Assembly (NCBI GenBank): GCA_015061625.1
Contig: SUWG01000026.1
Span: forward strand, 1 to 37,026
Origin: Lentisphaerota bacterium
GTDB lineage: Bacteria > Verrucomicrobiota > Lentisphaeria > Victivallales > Victivallaceae
Direction of reading: 5' to 3'
Length of the DNA stretch: 37,026 nucleotides
Part shown: piece by piece, positions 33,222 through 37,026 of the stretch
Numbering within the stretch: the stretch's first letter is position 1
Layout: each line of letters opens with the position of its first letter
The notes under the pieces: model-generated
Database searches by the model: none
Seen by the model: the letters and a program-made list of their open reading frames with translations, nothing else
Told to the model about the DNA's origin: nothing
Translations under genes and position numbers: made by a program

Positions 33222-34667
33222 ATGATTTATGACGTTGCTGTAATCGGAGCCGGAGCAACAGGCGGAGCGACTGCGTATATGCTGTCACAATACAAGTTGC
33301 ATACGGTTCTCCTGGAACGGAGCCACGAGGTTTGCGCCGGTGTATCCAAGGCGAATTCAGGAATCGTTCACGGTGGCTTTCATCATCCGTCTGATTCATT
33401 AAAAACTCAACTGGAATTGCGCGGCAACGCTTTGATCGAGCAATTACAAAAAAATCTGCATTTTCCCTATTTAAAATGTGGAATTCTGGTTGTCGCATAC
33501 AGCGAAGAAGAATTGGAAACGCTGAAAAAACTTTATCAACGCGGCTTGGATAATGGCGTAAAAGATATGGAGTTTTGCGATCGCAAACGGATCTTTGAGT
33601 TGGAACCGAAACTGACTGCCAATGCGATCGGTGGTTTTTTTGTGCCGCACGGCGGCACGATTGAACCCTATATGTATGTATTCGCTCTGATTGAATGTGC
33701 ATTGAAAAACCATGTCGATCTGCGTTGTGATTTTGAAGTAATCAGCGGCGATTATCAAGATGATGTCTGGCTGGTCAAATCTGCCGATGGCAGAGAAATA
33801 AAAGCGAAATATCTGGTTAATGCGGCAGGACTTTTCGCCGATGATGTTTCCAGAAAACTCGGTGCAGAAGATTTCAAAATATTTCCCCGGAAAGGAGAAG
33901 AATATCTGCTTGACCGCAACTGCGCCGGACGTCCGTCAAGAGTGGTGTTTCCGGTGCCGGTAAAACATTCCAAAGGCGTTTTGGTCATTCCAACAGCCGG
34001 CGGCACGACGATGATCGGACCGACCGCAGAAAAAGTTGAAGACAAGGAAGATACTGCAACGACCCAAAGTAATTTTGCTAAAATCCTCAAATTGACCCAA
34101 AACATGGTTGAAGGACTTACGGCCAAAGATTTGATCACCAGTTTCGCGGGGTTGCGTCCGGTTCACGAATCGGAAGATTTCTATATCGTCCAATCCCCGG
34201 TGCGCCCGGCATTGATTCAGGCGGCAGGAATTCAATCACCTGGATTGACCGCATCTCCTGCCATCGGAGAATATATCGTGAAATTGTTGGCAAAATCCGG
34301 TTTAGCTTTGAAAAAAGATCCGGCATTTGATGGCACATTGCCCGAATATTTTGAATCACGCAAATTGACCGACCAACAGTTGTCTGAACTTCACGCATCC
34401 GATCCGGCATGGACCAATATAGTCTGCCGTTGTGAATCGATTTCTGAAGCAGAAATCATCAATGCAGTAAAACGCGGGCACACAACTGTCGATGGAGTAA
34501 AATTCTGCACCAGAGCAGGTATGGGGCGTTGTCAGGGAGGCTTCTGTTCGGCAAAAGTATTGCAAATCATCAGCCGTTACAGCGGTATTCCAATGGAAGA
34601 ACTTACAAAACGCGGTGGAAAAAGCCGTATTCTTGCCGGTAAACTCGGTTCACTGGAGGTAAAATAA
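33222..34667 (+). CDS. GlpA-like FAD-dependent dehydrogenase with [2Fe-2S] domain
   Basis: 481 residues. The N-terminal dinucleotide motif VAVIGAGATGGATAYML (5-21) is followed by the DAO-type core: SGIVHGGFHH, GGFFVPHGGTIEPY, YLVNAAGLFADDV, TTMIGPTAE, FAGLRPV. The C-terminal BFD-like [2Fe-2S] domain (about 400-450) has CRCESISEAEI and CTRAGMGRCQGGFC. This fits the anaerobic glycerol-3-phosphate dehydrogenase or 2-hydroxyacid (LhgO-like) group of Firmicutes/Thermotogales. With the next two genes it forms the conserved GlpA-oxidoreductase-DUF1667 set, likely passing electrons from glycerol-3-phosphate to NAD(P) or a carrier. The next gene overlaps by 1 nt (TAATG). Confidence 0.88.
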   Translation: MIYDVAVIGAGATGGATAYMLSQYKLHTVLLERSHEVCAGVSKANSGIVHGGFHHPSDSLKTQLELRGNALIEQLQKNLHFPYLKCGILVVAYSEEELETLKKLYQRGLDNGVKDMEFCDRKRIFELEPKLTANAIGGFFVPHGGTIEPYMYVFALIECALKNHVDLRCDFEVISGDYQDDVWLVKSADGREIKAKYLVNAAGLFADDVSRKLGAEDFKIFPRKGEEYLLDRNCAGRPSRVVFPVPVKHSKGVLVIPTAGGTTMIGPTAEKVEDKEDTATTQSNFAKILKLTQNMVEGLTAKDLITSFAGLRPVHESEDFYIVQSPVRPALIQAAGIQSPGLTASPAIGEYIVKLLAKSGLALKKDPAFDGTLPEYFESRKLTDQQLSELHASDPAWTNIVCRCESISEAEIINAVKRGHTTVDGVKFCTRAGMGRCQGGFCSAKVLQIISRYSGIPMEELTKRGGKSRILAGKLGSLEVK

Positions 34668-35914
34668 TGGCCAGGAATTGTTACGATGCAGTTATAGTGG
34701 GTGCAGGAGCTGCCGGTCTTGCCGCCGGAAGTGTGACAGCGGCAAGTGGTTGTTCGACATTGATCATTGACCGGGAAAGCCGCAGTGGCGGAATATTGAA
34801 TCAATGCATTCACAATGGCTTTGGTCTGCGTTATTTCAAAGAGGAACTCACCGGGCCGGAATTCGCATACAGAATGTCGCAAAAAGCCCAAAATGCCGGA
34901 GTTGAATTCGCTTTGGATTCAGCTGTAACCGACATAAAAAAACTGGATGACGGCACATTCGATTTGCGAATATTATCCAAGCATGATGGAGTGCGTCACA
35001 TCAATTCACGCGCAGTTATGTTGACAATGGGATGCCGGGAACGCAACCGTGGAGCGATTGCCACTCCGGGCGGCCGTCCGGCAGGTATATTTACTGCCGG
35101 AACAGCCCAAAAACTGCTTAATTGCGAAGGAAAACTCCCCGGCAAATCAGCTGTTATTGTCGGCTCCGGAGATATCGGCCTGATCATGGCTCGCCGTCTG
35201 CGCTGGAGCGGCATCGATGTCAAAGCTGTTATTGAAATAATGCCTCACTCAGCCGGACTTACACGAAACGTTGTACAATGTTTGCATGATTTCGGTATTC
35301 CGCTTTACTTATCCACATCAGTAGTCAGAATAGATGGCAAAGATCGTGTTACCGGTGTGGTTGCCGCCCCATTGAATGATGACCGCACACCGGATATGAA
35401 TAAAGCCTTTGCCATTGAATGTGATACCGTGTTGTTTTCAGTAGGATTGATCCCGGAAATGGAACTGGCCAAAAAACTCGGCGTAAAAGAAAATCCGGCA
35501 ACCGGGGGAGCGGAAGTGGATTCCAACTATTCCACCAGTATTCCCGGTGTGTTTTCTGCCGGAAATGTGCTTCATGTTCACGATCTGGTTGATTTTGTAG
35601 CCGAAGAAGCGGAATATGCCGGCAAGTGTCTGGTTGATTATCTGGTTGGTGCAAAAAATGGTGTGGAGTACAACTCATCTGTTCTGAAAAATTTAAAATA
35701 TGTCATTCCCAACCGCTTTGCCCCGACACAAGACACACGCTTTCTTTTCCGTCCAACAGTAGTCACTGACCGTGCGGTTCTCAAAGCGATGGTCAACGGG
35801 GAAAGTGTGTGGGAGAAAAAACTCCTTTTTGTACGTCCGGCTGAAATGATAATTGCCGAAATCAAAGCCAACACGCTGGCCGGTGATGTAACTTTTGTTT
35901 TGGAGGAAATTTAA
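34667..35914 (+). CDS. FAD/NAD(P)-dependent oxidoreductase, GlpA partner
   Basis: 415 residues. Two Rossmann motifs: AVIVGAGAAGLAAGS (about 8-22) for FAD and AVIVGSGDIGLIMARRL (about 161-177) for NAD(P). GGILNQCIHNGFG (43-55) is a signature of the partner subunit in the GlpA-DUF1667 cassette. The C-terminus has STSIPGVFSAGNVLHVHDLVD typical of the FAD-binding end. No redox-active CxxC disulfide is seen, so it is not a thioredoxin reductase. It presumably shuttles electrons between the GlpA-like protein and a nicotinamide cofactor. Confidence 0.88.
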   Translation: MARNCYDAVIVGAGAAGLAAGSVTAASGCSTLIIDRESRSGGILNQCIHNGFGLRYFKEELTGPEFAYRMSQKAQNAGVEFALDSAVTDIKKLDDGTFDLRILSKHDGVRHINSRAVMLTMGCRERNRGAIATPGGRPAGIFTAGTAQKLLNCEGKLPGKSAVIVGSGDIGLIMARRLRWSGIDVKAVIEIMPHSAGLTRNVVQCLHDFGIPLYLSTSVVRIDGKDRVTGVVAAPLNDDRTPDMNKAFAIECDTVLFSVGLIPEMELAKKLGVKENPATGGAEVDSNYSTSIPGVFSAGNVLHVHDLVDFVAEEAEYAGKCLVDYLVGAKNGVEYNSSVLKNLKYVIPNRFAPTQDTRFLFRPTVVTDRAVLKAMVNGESVWEKKLLFVRPAEMIIAEIKANTLAGDVTFVLEEI

Positions 35915-35915
35915 G

Positions 35916-36263
35916 ATGCCGGAACTCATTTGTATAAGTTGTCCGCAGGGGTGCCATTTGACTGCCGTAGAAGCAAATGGATCGGTAACCGTAAGCGGCA
36001 ATCGTTGTCCGCGTGGAGAGGTCTATGCAAAACAGGAACTCACTGATCCACGCCGGATGGTTACAGCGGTAATGCCCAGTGATAACAAAAAACATCCTTT
36101 CATTGCCGTAAGAACAACAGCCCCCTACCCCAAAGCAAAAATTCCGGCTCTTTTGAATAGATTATATGCGATGACTATCAAAACTCCGGTAAAAAATGGA
36201 GATATTATAATTGCAGATATTGATAATTCAGGAATCGGTGTTATAGTAACGGAAAACATCTGA
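35916..36263 (+). CDS. DUF1667 protein, small partner of the GlpA-like set
   Basis: 115 residues from the ATG at 35916, with RBS GGAGG 9 nt upstream; a frame from 35895 lies inside the previous gene. The N-terminal CISCPQGC and the later NRCPRGEVYAKQE contribute Cys residues of the DUF1667 family, which may bind metal or a cluster. The family is nearly always next to a GlpA-like dehydrogenase and FAD oxidoreductase, as here. Role unknown but presumably in electron transfer. Confidence 0.87.
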   Translation: MPELICISCPQGCHLTAVEANGSVTVSGNRCPRGEVYAKQELTDPRRMVTAVMPSDNKKHPFIAVRTTAPYPKAKIPALLNRLYAMTIKTPVKNGDIIIADIDNSGIGVIVTENI

Positions 36264-36287
36264 CCTGTTACTATAAAAAGGAACCGT

Positions 36288-36869
36288 ATGAATTTACTTG
36301 AATTATCACAAAACATCAGAAAAGTCCGGATCGAACAGGATATGACCGTTGAGCAACTTGCCAAAGCCAGCGGTTTTTCCAAAGGATTCATCTCTCAAGT
36401 CGAAAATTTCCGTATAACTCCATCGCTGAAAGCGTTGACCAGAATAGCTGATGCTCTCGGAGTCAGCATGAGTGCCCTTTTTGCGGAAGACGGAGATACT
36501 TCTTCGCAATATACATTTGGCAATTTGAGTGACGGCAGGGAACTTGACCGGGATAACAGTGAAGAACACGGTATCCGTTATTTTTCACTTGCCCACCGGC
36601 ATATCGGCCGCAAAATGGATCCGTTTGTAATTGAGTATACCCCTGCCGCCCCCCGGGAATTCAAATTTCATGATACAGAAGAATTTTTCATTCTCCTTGA
36701 GGGAGAATTGAACTACATAATCTGCGATAACAATACCTGTAAACTTTTGCGCCCCAATGACACAATCTACCTTAAAGCCAACGTGCCGCACCGGGTGGAA
36801 TTAGCTCCGGGATGTACTTTTGCCAAGGGGTTGTTGATCTATACCGATTCGGAGTTGACCATTGATTAA
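36288..36869 (+). CDS. XRE-cupin transcriptional regulator
   Basis: 193 residues. XRE HTH at residues 5-62 (IRKVRIEQDMTVEQLAKASG, FSKGFISQVENFRITPSLKA) and a cupin_2 domain at 110-185 (FHDTEEFFILLEGELNYIIC, LRPNDTIYLKANVPHRVEL). This is the usual repressor/activator architecture that senses a small acid or amine. It begins 24 nt after the DUF1667 gene with AAAGGAACC before the ATG, so it is probably the last gene of the operon and regulates it. It has the same domain order as the N-terminal half of the fusion at 28237. Confidence 0.9.
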   Translation: MNLLELSQNIRKVRIEQDMTVEQLAKASGFSKGFISQVENFRITPSLKALTRIADALGVSMSALFAEDGDTSSQYTFGNLSDGRELDRDNSEEHGIRYFSLAHRHIGRKMDPFVIEYTPAAPREFKFHDTEEFFILLEGELNYIICDNNTCKLLRPNDTIYLKANVPHRVELAPGCTFAKGLLIYTDSELTID

Positions 36870-36906
36870 AAAAACGTTTTTTCACTGCAAACTGTTACAA
36901 ATCAAA

Positions 36907-36927
36907 ACCACCAGCTGAGCTGGTGGT
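36907..36927 (-). terminator. 21-nt palindrome, terminator-like on the minus strand
   Basis: ACCACCAGCT-g-AGCTGGTGGT is a perfect inverted repeat followed on the minus strand by TTTTGATTT. It is the first of five hairpins filling the right edge and resembles the hairpin at 81-97 in the mirrored orientation. Confidence 0.5.
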
Positions 36928-37026
36928 ATGCACTGTGCCTAGAAGGCATTTTTACTGGCAGCCCGATCCGGGCTCTGAATGAAATTTTCATTCGCATTAA
37001 GTTCACTGGCTACTGCTAAAGCAGTC
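36928..37026 (-). other. Run of small hairpins, possible end of an IS200/IS605- or RAYT-type element
   Basis: Four perfect small hairpins follow each other: TGCCT-aga-AGGCA (36936-36948, then T5), AGCCCG-atc-CGGGCT (36960-36974), GAATGAAA-t-TTTCATTC (36977-36993) and ACTGCT-aa-AGCAGT (37012-37025). No coding frame is visible. Dense subterminal hairpins are usual for ssDNA transposon ends or for a structured RNA. The rest lies outside the window, so this is only a suggestion. Confidence 0.35.

Noticed and set aside
33220..33702. Minus-strand 160-residue frame opposite the GlpA-like gene
   Set aside because: Composition is Arg/His/Cys-rich nonsense and the opposite strand encodes a clear FAD enzyme.
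1..37026. CRISPR array or classical defence system
   Set aside because: No regularly spaced short repeats, no cas-like genes, and no restriction-modification or toxin-antitoxin pair recognised.

Overview
The window looks like a chromosomal segment from a gut-type Lentisphaerota bacterium (Victivallales-like). This is inferred from gene content only: secreted glycosidase/SGNH-esterase clusters, a LacI regulator next to a DUF1559-type prepilin-like protein, a second prepilin-like protein, and a GlpA/FAD-oxidoreductase/DUF1667 cassette. Nine of the twelve promoters I could place carry TATATT rather than TATAAT as the -10 box, usually 17 bp from a TTGAAA/TTGACA-like -35, so the sigma-70 signal is very uniform.

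Layout. 1-174: a terminator-like hairpin from a unit left of the window and the terminator of the first operon. 175-9554 (minus strand): LacI regulator, prepilin-like protein, a 3' remnant of an SGNH esterase, a secreted GH42-like protein, an SGNH esterase, and a second GH42-like paralogue. This reads as a duplicated esterase-plus-glycosidase unit in which one esterase has decayed. 9722-10654: SDR epimerase-like protein. 10716-12707 (minus): DUF2339 membrane protein. 12897-17944: a tandem mobile element at a dif-like site (see below). 18198-19763: fabD and a HAD phosphatase. 19765-20836 (minus): tsaE and a CPBP membrane protease. 20973-22868: asnB. 22869-23582 (minus): second prepilin-like protein. 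23717-25434 (minus): DUF362 ferredoxin-like protein and a DUF2293 protein. 25608-27130: lemA and an M48 protease. 27205-27278: tRNA-Gly(CCC). 27310-28150: lipoprotein and tadA. 28237-30519: an XRE-cupin-acyl-CoA synthetase fusion. 30638-33049 (minus): a cytoplasmic GH2-like glycosidase. 33222-36869: GlpA-like dehydrogenase, FAD oxidoreductase, DUF1667 protein and an XRE-cupin regulator. The right edge holds a row of small hairpins of unknown origin.

The most interesting system is at 12897-17944. Two identical 2,510-bp units lie head to tail, bounded by three dif-like sites. The right junction contains an XerD arm identical to the Escherichia coli dif XerD arm (TTATGTTAAAT) next to an XerC-arm-like CGCATAA. 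Each unit has no integrase or transposase and encodes only three proteins: a divergently transcribed small helix-turn-helix protein, an 87-residue OB-fold-like protein, and an HUH rolling-circle Rep. At its left end each unit carries two inverted dif-like sites that, in single strand, fold into a long hairpin with a complete XerC/XerD-like stem. This is the arrangement known from CTXphi attP and its satellites in Vibrio cholerae. I interpret the units as a minimal satellite-like or plasmid-like integrative element that uses host XerC/XerD through a folded ssDNA attachment site, here as a tandem array. Two near-palindromes 34 bp apart over the rep promoter suggest an RstR-like repressor switch.
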